Under the pieces are notes generated by a model, which was not told where the DNA came from, did no database searches, and was given only the letters and a program-made list of their open reading frames with translations. Made by a program: the position numbers and the translations under genes. Shown here in pieces: positions 44,976-52,092 of a stretch of DNA of 64,000 nucleotides. The number at the start of each line of letters is the position of its first letter. The first letter of the stretch is position 1. Source of the DNA: Bacillus smithii (GTDB lineage: Bacteria > Bacillota > Bacilli > Bacillales > DSM-4216); assembly GCF_001050115.1 (NCBI RefSeq), contig NZ_CP012024.1, forward strand, positions 228,001-292,000, given 5' to 3'.

Positions 44976-45605
44976 TTATCCCTCCAATATTTTCATTTTT
45001 AATTCCTCCATGCAGCTTGATAAATGAAGACGGGCCACTACTTTTACATCCTCTTCAAAATACACGTCGTTTCCGCTCGCCACTAACATACAGGTGGATA
45101 TTCCCATTTTGCGTATCAAAATCAATTCAAAACTACGACCTTGAAATTTTGGGTAATAGGCATCTAATACATTTAAGATGGTTTTACCCTCTTCCAAACT
45201 GATATCTCCGGATTGGAGAAGCTTTTCCAGCGCATAGAGTTGAAACAGTTGAACAAATGAAAATGTTTCATGTTCTCCTTTTTGTTCTTTATAAAAACGC
45301 AATGTCATTAACGAAATAATGTTTCGATTAAGAAGTTCGTCTTTTTTGAGTGTGATGTCTGCGGGGTTAGGAGAAAACATACTCGCCAATTCATCCAATG
45401 ATAAATCGTCTTTCATATTTTTAATGTTTTCTATTCTTGTTAATATTTTTTCTTTCGGAAAAAACGTTTCTTGTCCGGTAAAAGTCGATTTTCGAATGAA
45501 CCATTCTTCAGGAATTAACTTTTTTCGTTTCCAACGATACAGCTGTCCGTAAGAAATTCCGGTTAATTCGAGCAACTCTTTTTTAGAAATCAGTTCTTGT
45601 TCCAC
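44976..45605 (-). CDS. yhbD: YhbD-family protein with MerR-type DNA-binding domain
   Basis: 209 residues. The N-terminus SKKELLELTGISYGQLYRWKRKKLIP is a MerR-like helix-turn-helix with wing (TGQETFFPKEKI). The C-terminal half is a helical plus beta effector region (SFVQLFQLYALEKLL). GTG start behind GGAGGTG. It heads the operon with both bactofilin genes. A perfect dyad between its -35 and -10 elements suggests it regulates itself and the filaments. Confidence 0.82.
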   Translation of the reverse strand: MEQELISKKELLELTGISYGQLYRWKRKKLIPEEWFIRKSTFTGQETFFPKEKILTRIENIKNMKDDLSLDELASMFSPNPADITLKKDELLNRNIISLMTLRFYKEQKGEHETFSFVQLFQLYALEKLLQSGDISLEEGKTILNVLDAYYPKFQGRSFELILIRKMGISTCMLVASGNDVYFEEDVKVVARLHLSSCMEELKMKILEG

Positions 45606-45633
45606 CGCTTGGCACCTCCTTCACACGAAAAAG

Positions 45634-45660
45634 TGTAACATAACAATGTTACGTTGTAAA
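45634..45660 (-). promoter_or_regulatory. MerR-style promoter/operator of yhbD-yhbE-yhbF
   Basis: On the minus strand TTTACA (complement of 45655-45660), 17 bp, then TACACT. Between the hexamers sit the perfect arms GTAACAT (45635-45641) and ATGTTAC (45646-45652). An operator between -35 and -10 is how MerR proteins act. Confidence 0.55.
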
Positions 45661-45946
45661 TAAAAGATACAAAGAGCTACGAAATGAGCCAAGAAGTCTC
45701 TATCTGATACAAAGTACATCCGAAAAATATCGGGTATTTCTCAATGAGTTATAGTGAGTCTGGACATGCTATAATGTTTGTAAAAACTTAACGGGAAATA
45801 TATTTGATCATGTTAGGAATTCAATGATAGTGGTTAAGAAACTTGTGACTAAGCCACCAAATATAGGATTGGTTGATAGTGCGTTGTCTTCTGATTTTAG
45901 TCAAATTAAGGTATTGGATTAAAAATAAAGAAAGAGGATTTCGCTC
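45661..45946 (+). other. Leader region of the HipA-like gene
   Basis: An extended -10 TGCTATAAT (45767-45775) gives a likely start near 45783 and a 5' leader of about 160 nt before the ATG. I see no clear riboswitch or strong hairpin in it. Confidence 0.4.
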
Positions 45947-46789
45947 ATGAGTCTGATTGATGTTAGTCGGTGGGAAAAGGATGATGAAAAACAAGCTTCA
46001 GGAACTAGGCAGAAGTTTTGGTTGATTAATCCGATGAACAGACGTACTTATTTGTTTAAAATACCTAAGGAGAGTACAGGAGAAGCTTGGGTAGAGGTAA
46101 TTGCGTCGAAAATTGGACAAAAAATAGGTTTAAAAACAATGAAAGCTGATTTAGCGATTTATAACGGTGTATTAGGTGTTTTATCGGAAAACTTCATCCG
46201 TGATGGGGAAGAGTTTTATGAAGGCGGTGATTTATTTTTTGCCATTGCGGAGGATTTTGATAGATATAGTTTAAAATATTATGATTTTCCGAATATAATA
46301 AAAGTATTATATGAATTTAGCCTCGAAAGAGATTTTATACAAATTCCAGTATTCGATGCGTTCATTGCTAATCAAGATCGACATTGCGATAATTGGGGAC
46401 TCATTGTTGATCAATCAAATTATCAGCTTGCTCCTATATACGATAATGGGGCATCATTAGGAGATCAATTAAGGGAAGAGCGTATTTTGAAAATGTTTCG
46501 AGATCAAAGAATGTTTGAAGCTTTCACAAACCGAAGTTACTCTTTAATTGGATTACCACACAAAAAGAAGCCGAAGTATAGAGAATTGTTAACTTTTATT
46601 AACGAATTATTCCCGTGCGAAATGAAAGAAATGATTGAACGAATGAGTCAAATAAATAAAAACGAAATATCTGATATTTTAAGTTCGATTTCAGACAAGG
46701 TAATGAATAGAGTTTATAAAGAATGGGTATTACAATTATTAAAATACCGGAAAGAATGGCTAATGAATTGGTATACGGAGGTGAAATAA
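45947..46789 (+). CDS. HipA-like kinase
   Basis: 280 residues. HipA/PI3K-like catalytic core: RTYLFKIPKES (ATP-binding Lys), IANQDRHCDNWGLI (catalytic NxDRHxxN), and LAPIYDNGASLG (DNG metal site). It lacks the N-terminal domain of full HipA and has no HipB antitoxin gene; its partner is instead a HIRAN-domain protein, whose ATG overlaps this stop. It might phosphorylate a tRNA synthetase or other protein. AAAGAGGA before the ATG. Confidence 0.85.
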   Translation: MSLIDVSRWEKDDEKQASGTRQKFWLINPMNRRTYLFKIPKESTGEAWVEVIASKIGQKIGLKTMKADLAIYNGVLGVLSENFIRDGEEFYEGGDLFFAIAEDFDRYSLKYYDFPNIIKVLYEFSLERDFIQIPVFDAFIANQDRHCDNWGLIVDQSNYQLAPIYDNGASLGDQLREERILKMFRDQRMFEAFTNRSYSLIGLPHKKKPKYRELLTFINELFPCEMKEMIERMSQINKNEISDILSSISDKVMNRVYKEWVLQLLKYRKEWLMNWYTEVK

Positions 46790-47538
46790 TGTTTCGTCCT
46801 TTTGTGCTTTGGCTCATTTGGCAAAATGAATGTACTCGACAACGTTATCATATCGGGAATTTAGTACACAATGAAGATAAATATGTTTTTTATTATAATA
46901 AGATTAGACGAAGAAGAGGGTTATTAGAAGCGATAGAGAACGGATATCAACCGCATCTGGCATTTCGAGATATTGATAAAACATATATTTCTGATAAGTT
47001 ATTCGGTCCTTTTGCACGTCGTTTGCCGGATCATCGGCGACCAGATTTCCAGGAAATTCTACGAACACACGGTTTGTCCAACGATTATACGGAAATGGAT
47101 TTATTGAGAGTTACCGGCGGAAGGCTTGCAACTGATTCATATGAGTTTGTTGCCCCTATTTATGTATACGGAAATTACTTTGACTTTAATTTTTACATCG
47201 CTGGATGGAAATATTATGAAGGAGAACAGATCGTTGGACAACTGAAAATCGGAGAAAAGGTACAGTTTCAACTAGAGCCAGATAATGTACATGATTCAAA
47301 AGCAGTAATTGTATTAACTAGTGAAGGGCGGAAATTGGGTTATATCCCAGCCTTTTATAGTGAATTTATGTTTCAACTTATTAAGAAACGTGGTGATTTT
47401 GAGGCAAAAATTCACTCCATTCAGTTAGAAGCACTTCCGCAATTAAAAGTGAATGTAAGCGTCTGTGGAATTCTTCCCCCTTTTCTTAGAAATATAAATT
47501 TGGATATAGTCCATGATATACCGTTGGAAACGGTATAA
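46789..47538 (+). CDS. HIRAN-domain protein partnered with the HipA-like kinase
   Basis: 249 residues. The N-terminal 110 residues are unassigned (WQNECTRQRYHIGNLVHNEDK, LFGPFARRLPDHRR). Then a HIRAN domain (about 125-225): FNFYIAGWKYYEGEQIV, LEPDNVHDSKAVIVLTSEGRKLGYIPAFYSEFM. HIRAN binds 3' ends or damaged DNA in other proteins. ATG at 46789 shares its A with the kinase stop, behind GAGGTGAAATA, so translation is coupled. A strong terminator follows. Confidence 0.82.
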   Translation: MFRPFVLWLIWQNECTRQRYHIGNLVHNEDKYVFYYNKIRRRRGLLEAIENGYQPHLAFRDIDKTYISDKLFGPFARRLPDHRRPDFQEILRTHGLSNDYTEMDLLRVTGGRLATDSYEFVAPIYVYGNYFDFNFYIAGWKYYEGEQIVGQLKIGEKVQFQLEPDNVHDSKAVIVLTSEGRKLGYIPAFYSEFMFQLIKKRGDFEAKIHSIQLEALPQLKVNVSVCGILPPFLRNINLDIVHDIPLETV

Positions 47539-47617
47539 AGCAATAAATGGTGAACCGTCCCTATTACGTGGGGTAGTTGTTTTTGAAAAAAATAAATTTC
47601 GGTCTATGTCAATTGCT

Positions 47618-47647
47618 GGGGGACACTTATCGAAGTGCCCCCTTTTT
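47618..47647 (+). terminator. Terminator of the HipA-HIRAN pair
   Basis: GGGGG-A-CACTT (47618-47628) pairs with AAGTGCCCCC (47633-47642), then five T. Confidence 0.85.
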
Positions 47648-47983
47648 GTCTGTCACTAGATGGATGAATAGAGAGCTTTATTTCTAAAATTTCGACTGCC
47701 GTATGACATTCGTTTGATAATGAAGAAGAAAAATTATCTATAGAAGTGTTTGAGGATGATTATGAACGATATCATGAATATGTTTTATGAGTGTAAAAAG
47801 TATTTCATCTTTGGAAAAGGGTAAAGAAAAAAGAGCATCAGAAAAAAAGCTGTTGTGAACCGGCGCATTCCAATTTGTGACAGTATCCTTCGGACCATAC
47901 TCTGAAACGGAAGGACAAAATACAAACTTATTTAAAACTGTTATACATTTTTGGAATGATGCGTATGCAATTGGCGCTTTCAC
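47648..47983. other. Intergenic stretch, no gene
   Basis: An open minus-strand frame (47738-48001) has no ribosome-binding site and overlaps the terminator of the next gene. Nothing else seen. Confidence 0.3.
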
Positions 47984-48015
47984 TAAATAAAAGGCAGCCA
48001 TTTCAAGATGGCTGC
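47984..48015 (-). terminator. Terminator of the thioredoxin-like gene
   Basis: Minus strand GCAGCCAT (complement of 48008-48015) pairs with ATGGCTGC (complement of 47994-48001), then CTTTTATTT. Confidence 0.75.
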
Positions 48016-48351
48016 TTATTCTTGTATTATACTGTAGATTTTGTTCACTTTTTCCCGAAACGGCTCTACATGAACAAATCGCACTTCCCGAAGTACTTCT
48101 TTCCCATCTACAAATAACAACAAAACGGGGGCGGTGAAAATGGTAAAACGCCCTGCAACTTCCGGAACGTGATCGGCATTGACAAGAGCCAGTTGAATAT
48201 TGGGGAAATCAGCCATGACATTTTGAATTTTTGGCAATAAATCATGGCACACACTACAATGATCTCTGGATATATATAAAAACGCTAACTCGTGACGGTC
48301 AACAAAATCATCGACTTCTTTGACAGAAAATAGTTCTTTCATGATATTCAA
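48016..48351 (-). CDS. Thioredoxin-like protein
   Basis: 111 residues with the redox motif CSVCHDLLPKI (CxxC near 32-35) and the cis-Pro segment TIFTAPVLLLFVDGKEV. Cytoplasmic, no signal peptide. A TTG at 48351 follows AAGGAG with 8-nt spacing, so longer in-frame versions up to 48411 are not used. Reducing or thiol-exchange role; the partner is unknown. Confidence 0.85.
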   Translation of the reverse strand: MNIMKELFSVKEVDDFVDRHELAFLYISRDHCSVCHDLLPKIQNVMADFPNIQLALVNADHVPEVAGRFTIFTAPVLLLFVDGKEVLREVRFVHVEPFREKVNKIYSIIQE

Positions 48352-48550
48352 AAGTAGATCTCCTTCCGTAAAGGGATAAAACCATAAGGTATAGTGATTA
48401 TAACACGGCACATCACATCAACAGATCGTTGGTGCTCAAAGTGTGTCAAGATGATACCGATGAAACGTTGGAGTTGGTAAGGCAACAGAGCTGTCTAGTC
48501 TTTTGATACAATTCGTAATGAAATCATTTCATTATTTAGAGGTGACGGTA

Positions 48551-48883
48551 TTGAAACATTTACAGCAAAAAATTATTGAATTTCGCGATGCTCGGAATTG
48601 GAGTCAGTTTCATAATCCAAAGGATTTAGCGATTTCATTGAGTTTAGAAGCGGGGGAGTTGCTGGAGAATTTTCAATGGAAAAGCAGCGAGGAAGCCGTA
48701 GAAGTGAACTTTGAAAACATCAAAGACGAAATAGCCGATGTAGTCATTTATGCACTGTTGCTTTCGCATGAATTAGAAATTGATTTAGAGGAAGCCATTG
48801 AAGAAAAAATAAAGAAAAACGAACAAAAATATCCCATTGAAAAATCTTTTGGATCAAAAAAGAAATATACTGAATTGAAGTAG
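48551..48883 (+). CDS. MazG-like nucleotide pyrophosphohydrolase
   Basis: 110 residues. EAGELLENFQWK and ENIKDEIADVVIYALLL give the two ExxE/ExxD metal sites of the all-alpha NTP-PPase fold. It likely hydrolyses a (modified) dNTP to the monophosphate. TTG at 48551 behind AGAGGTGACGGTA; upstream in-frame codons to 48503 lack a site. Ends in a terminator. Confidence 0.85.
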   Translation: MKHLQQKIIEFRDARNWSQFHNPKDLAISLSLEAGELLENFQWKSSEEAVEVNFENIKDEIADVVIYALLLSHELEIDLEEAIEEKIKKNEQKYPIEKSFGSKKKYTELK

Positions 48884-48945
48884 TGTAGAATGATTGCCTT
48901 TTAATCACTTTTAGGAATAAAGATCAGCCATAAGGAGAAACAGAG

Positions 48946-48974
48946 GACCACCCATTTAGCTGGTGGTCTTTTAT
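48946..48974 (+). terminator. Terminator of the MazG-like gene
   Basis: GACCACC (48946-48952) pairs with GGTGGTC (48962-48968), then TTTTAT. Confidence 0.75.
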
Positions 48975-49009
48975 GGTAAATTTAAAAGCTGCCCCCCTAA
49001 TTATAGGGA

Positions 49010-49045
49010 GCAGAGGCAGCAATGGTCGATTTTGCCGCCATCTGC
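49010..49045. repeat. Imperfect palindrome, copy 1
   Basis: GCAGAGGCAGCAA (49010-49022) pairs with TTGCCGCCATCTGC (49032-49045). Similar in sequence and shape to the palindrome at 51834-51871. It may act as a terminator for the MFS gene on the minus strand. Confidence 0.45.
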
Positions 49046-49120
49046 CTAAAAATCAAAAATGAGTTTCAGGCCGTGTATAAAGTGTGGATCGATGAACGTA
49101 TAATCTATCATATCGTGAAC

Positions 49121-50317
49121 TTATTCTGTTAAACTAAGCTTCTTGTTATACACTTTAAAATAAACCCATAATGCGTTGACCAATAACAATGCACCTGTAA
49201 TAAGAAAGACATATCTGATACCCAAATAGGCTGCCACTTGCCCGCCCAATATCGAACCGCCAAATACGCCTAAATACCCTGCTGACATGCTAAAACCAAA
49301 AATTCTGCCTGTAAGAGAATCTGGTGTTATTTTCTTAACAAGGGCATTAACAGAAGGAACCAACCCTGCCGTTGCTAATCCTAATAAAAAGCGAAGCGCC
49401 ATGAACTGCCAAGGGTTTTTGACAAAGTCTTGTGGTATAAAAAGCAGTCCTGACATTACAAGTGCAACTAATATCACTTTCTGAGCTCCTATTTGGTCAG
49501 AAATTTTCCCTAGTCTTGGAGCGGCAATGATATTTGCCAGACCTGAAGCCGAGAAAGTGATTCCGGCTAACAGAGCAACGTGGCTGGTATTTTGGGATAA
49601 CTGGGTGACATACACGGTTATGATTGGTTCAACAGAATATAATGCTAGATATATGACAAAAAAAGTCACAAGCATGATAATAGTCAGGCTTTTTTTAGGA
49701 ATAGTATTCCATATTTCCTTTGTACTTAGCGTCTTTTTATTTGCACGAGTAAAAGATTCCTTTACAAATAAAGCAGATGTCATAAAGGCAATCAACAGCA
49801 GTGCACCTGTTATAAAAAATACATTTCGCATGCCGAAGTGATCCTCAATAAAGCCACCAATCGTTGGTCCAAGCAAAGAACCTGCTATACTTGCTGTTGC
49901 AAGGGTACCCAAAGCCCATCCTGCGTGCTCTTTATCTGTTTGAGTAGCGATCAAAGTCGTACAGGCAGTACTATAACCTGTGATAATGCCCTGCAACACT
50001 CTTAATCCAATCAGTTCATATACATTCTGCGCAAAACCCATGCAGAATACAACTACCGCCATACCAAGGCTTGCTCGCAAAAGCATGGGTTTTCGTCCGA
50101 ATTTGTCAGCAGCATGGCCCCAAATAGGTGAGAAAACAGATGAAATGATATAGGTAACACCAAAAGCAACCCCTGAAAATTGATCGATTAGAGTTGTATT
50201 ATGAACTCCGAGATTTTTTATGTAGAGAGGTAAAACAGGGGCAATTTGACTCATCCCTATACTGGTTACAAACATTCCAAACCAACAAACGATTAAATTC
50301 CTTTTCCAAATCGGCAT
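49121..50317 (-). CDS. MFS multidrug exporter (12 helices, MdtG/TetA type)
   Basis: 398 residues, about 12 transmembrane helices. GHAADKFGRKPML after helix 2 and GLLGPTIGGF-like SIAGSLLGPTIGGFIEDH in helix 5 are drug/H+ antiporter signatures. ATG at 50317. It lies downstream of, and in the same direction as, the isochorismatase-like gene, with a GC-rich palindrome between, so co-regulation by the TetR protein is possible but unproven. Confidence 0.87.
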   Translation of the reverse strand: MPIWKRNLIVCWFGMFVTSIGMSQIAPVLPLYIKNLGVHNTTLIDQFSGVAFGVTYIISSVFSPIWGHAADKFGRKPMLLRASLGMAVVVFCMGFAQNVYELIGLRVLQGIITGYSTACTTLIATQTDKEHAGWALGTLATASIAGSLLGPTIGGFIEDHFGMRNVFFITGALLLIAFMTSALFVKESFTRANKKTLSTKEIWNTIPKKSLTIIMLVTFFVIYLALYSVEPIITVYVTQLSQNTSHVALLAGITFSASGLANIIAAPRLGKISDQIGAQKVILVALVMSGLLFIPQDFVKNPWQFMALRFLLGLATAGLVPSVNALVKKITPDSLTGRIFGFSMSAGYLGVFGGSILGGQVAAYLGIRYVFLITGALLLVNALWVYFKVYNKKLSLTE

Positions 50318-50417
50318 GAATATAAGCCTTCCTTTTGCTATACTTGCTCTTTTTCATTGCTAGCGAATCAATCATGAATAATGATCATTGAACCATGCTT
50401 GTATTTTTTCGTCAGGG

Positions 50418-50431
50418 CCCGCGGACGCGGG
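50418..50431. repeat. GC-rich perfect palindrome
   Basis: CCCGCGGACGCGGG stands out sharply from the AT-rich surroundings. On the plus strand it is followed by TGCTATATTTTTAA, on the minus strand by weak A/T. It could separate the isochorismatase-like and MFS genes. Confidence 0.5.
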
Positions 50432-50441
50432 TGCTATATTT

Positions 50442-51011
50442 TTAATCCAAGGTACCAATCCAATCGTCGACAGTCAGCACCTCTGCCTGACGAGGGAACA
50501 CTTTCTCCATGAGAACACGGTGAACTTCAGGATCATGATCAAGACATGCATCTGAAAGCACCGTAAGCGCAAAGTCTTTATCCGCTGCTTCCCGCAATGT
50601 CGATAGAACGACTCCACTTGTGGCAATACCGCTGAGAATCAGCGTGTCGATTTGGCGGGATCGTAGTATGACTTCAAGGTCGCTGCCGGCAAACGCGCTA
50701 ACGCGAAGCTTTGTCACAACGGGCTCGTCTGGTCGGGGCTGCACCGATTCATGAATTTGCGTTGATGCGTCTGAGACGGTCATGCCACCAAGTCCAGCAA
50801 TGGCTGAGAACGACTTATTCCGTGGGCTGATCTCGGGATAGCCTTCGCGAAATGCGACTCGCACAAAAATAACTGGGATGTTGTGCTGTCGTGCAGCTTC
50901 CACGGCTTTTTGGAACGGGAGCAGCACTTTCTCATTTTCGGCGAAATGCGATACGATGCCGTTTTGCACATCCATGACCAACAGAGCAGTTTTATTGTGA
51001 TGATTCTGCAT
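50442..51011 (-). CDS. Isochorismatase-fold protein lacking the catalytic Cys
   Basis: 189 residues of the cysteine-hydrolase fold: LVMDVQNGIV (catalytic Asp) and VVTKLRVSAFAGSDL (catalytic Lys). SGIATSGVVLSTLREAADKDF stands where the Cys motif is expected: G-x-A-T-x-x-C becomes G-I-A-T-S-G-V. The Cys is therefore Val, so amidase chemistry is unlikely; an isochorismatase-like or binding role remains possible. TAGGAGTG lies 8 nt before the ATG at 51011. Divergent from a TetR gene with twin operators between. Confidence 0.82.
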   Translation of the reverse strand: MQNHHNKTALLVMDVQNGIVSHFAENEKVLLPFQKAVEAARQHNIPVIFVRVAFREGYPEISPRNKSFSAIAGLGGMTVSDASTQIHESVQPRPDEPVVTKLRVSAFAGSDLEVILRSRQIDTLILSGIATSGVVLSTLREAADKDFALTVLSDACLDHDPEVHRVLMEKVFPRQAEVLTVDDWIGTLD

Positions 51012-51047
51012 ATATTGTACACTCCTATTCATTATGTTAATATTAAA

Positions 51048-51087
51048 CGGAGAATTCTCCACTTAATATTAATCGGAGAGTTCTCCG
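51048..51087. promoter_or_regulatory. Twin operators for the TetR-family regulator
   Basis: CGGAGAATTCTCC (51048-51060) and CGGAGAGTTCTCCG (51074-51087) are near-identical palindromes 26 bp apart, each followed by NCTT. They lie in the gap between divergent genes. Confidence 0.7.
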
Positions 51088-51132
51088 CTTGTCAAGAGCG
51101 ATTAGTATTATATTCTAGGGAGTGATGGTATA

Positions 51133-51741
51133 GTGGATGATGCGGATGCAAACCACACTCGTTCTGAACGTCGTGATGCTGCCGAGAATCGTCAGCGTAT
51201 ATTAAATGCGGCTCGTAGGCTATTTGAGCAATATGGGGTTGAACAAGTCAGTATGAATCAAATTGCCACAGAAGCACAGGTCGGTTCGGGAACGCTCTAT
51301 CGTCGTTATAGAAACAAAGGTGAATTATGTTTGGATTTAATCAAGGACAACATTTCCCTGCTTTTTGAAGATATGGAAGCGTACTTGAATCAGAACCGGA
51401 CAGAGCCGCCAAGTAAACGATTGAAAGGGATCCTCAGCTTATTTATCCGTTTTCGTGAGAAAAAGGCACAGTTGCTTAAAGGAGTCGAGGACTCCGCACC
51501 AACCAATCGACTTAGATACCGAACTCGAAGTCCTCTATATGACCAATTGCATCAACTAATCGTCGAACTATTGGACGAGATGTCTGAAACTGATCAGACC
51601 CATCTTCATAATGTTTTTAGAGCGGATACGTTGCTGGCGGCTTTAAGCAGCGATTCCTATTTGTTTCAAAGAGAGGTGCGTGGTTATACGCCTGAGATGA
51701 TTTTGGAACAGCTCTGTTCTATATTTATTCCGCCTCAATGA
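51133..51741 (+). CDS. TetR/AcrR-family repressor
   Basis: 202 residues. The N-terminal HTH is RILNAARRLFEQYGVEQVSMNQIATEAQVGSGTLYRRYRNKGELCLDLI. A helical ligand-binding C-terminal domain follows (about 70-200). GTG start behind GGGAGTGATGG. It very likely represses itself and the divergent isochorismatase-like gene through the palindromes in between, and perhaps the exporter downstream of it. The inducer is unknown. Confidence 0.9.
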   Translation: MDDADANHTRSERRDAAENRQRILNAARRLFEQYGVEQVSMNQIATEAQVGSGTLYRRYRNKGELCLDLIKDNISLLFEDMEAYLNQNRTEPPSKRLKGILSLFIRFREKKAQLLKGVEDSAPTNRLRYRTRSPLYDQLHQLIVELLDEMSETDQTHLHNVFRADTLLAALSSDSYLFQREVRGYTPEMILEQLCSIFIPPQ

Positions 51742-51833
51742 GTGCTTTTGACCAAAAGCTACACAACTTGTAATAGTTGAACTACAACATCCTGTTATAT
51801 TCTCAGGTATTAAACACACCTTTTAATTTCATG

Positions 51834-51871
51834 GGCAGATGGCAGCGAAATCAGACTTCGCTGCCTCTGCC
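51834..51871 (+). terminator. Palindrome, copy 2, terminator after the TetR gene
   Basis: GGCAGA-T-GGCAGCGAA (51834-51849) pairs with TTCGCTGCC-TCTGCC (51857-51871), then TTTCTT. Related to the palindrome at 49010-49045. Confidence 0.65.
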
Positions 51872-52092
51872 TTTCTTACATTAGAGAGGAAGTTTCACGC
51901 TGATTAAGTGGCTTGCATTTGAAGTGAGCTCATATTCATATTGATTCTTTCGCAAAAACAAAAACGACTAAAACTTCAATCCAAAGGTAAATCACAATTT
52001 TGTATTGCATATATTCAAAAAAAGGAATGAAAGCGCATCCATATTTATGTTTGCTGGTGCTACAATGTGTGTGAAAAGAAAGGAGGTATACA
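51872..52092 (+). promoter_or_regulatory. Leader of the PTS regulator gene with a cre-like site
   Basis: TGAAAGCGCATCCA (52028-52041) matches 12 of 14 positions of the CcpA consensus, 52 bp before the regulator's ATG. No clear hairpin. Confidence 0.4.

Noticed and set aside
47738-48001. Minus-strand frame before the thioredoxin-like gene's terminator
   Set aside because: Overlaps a clear terminator and has no start site.
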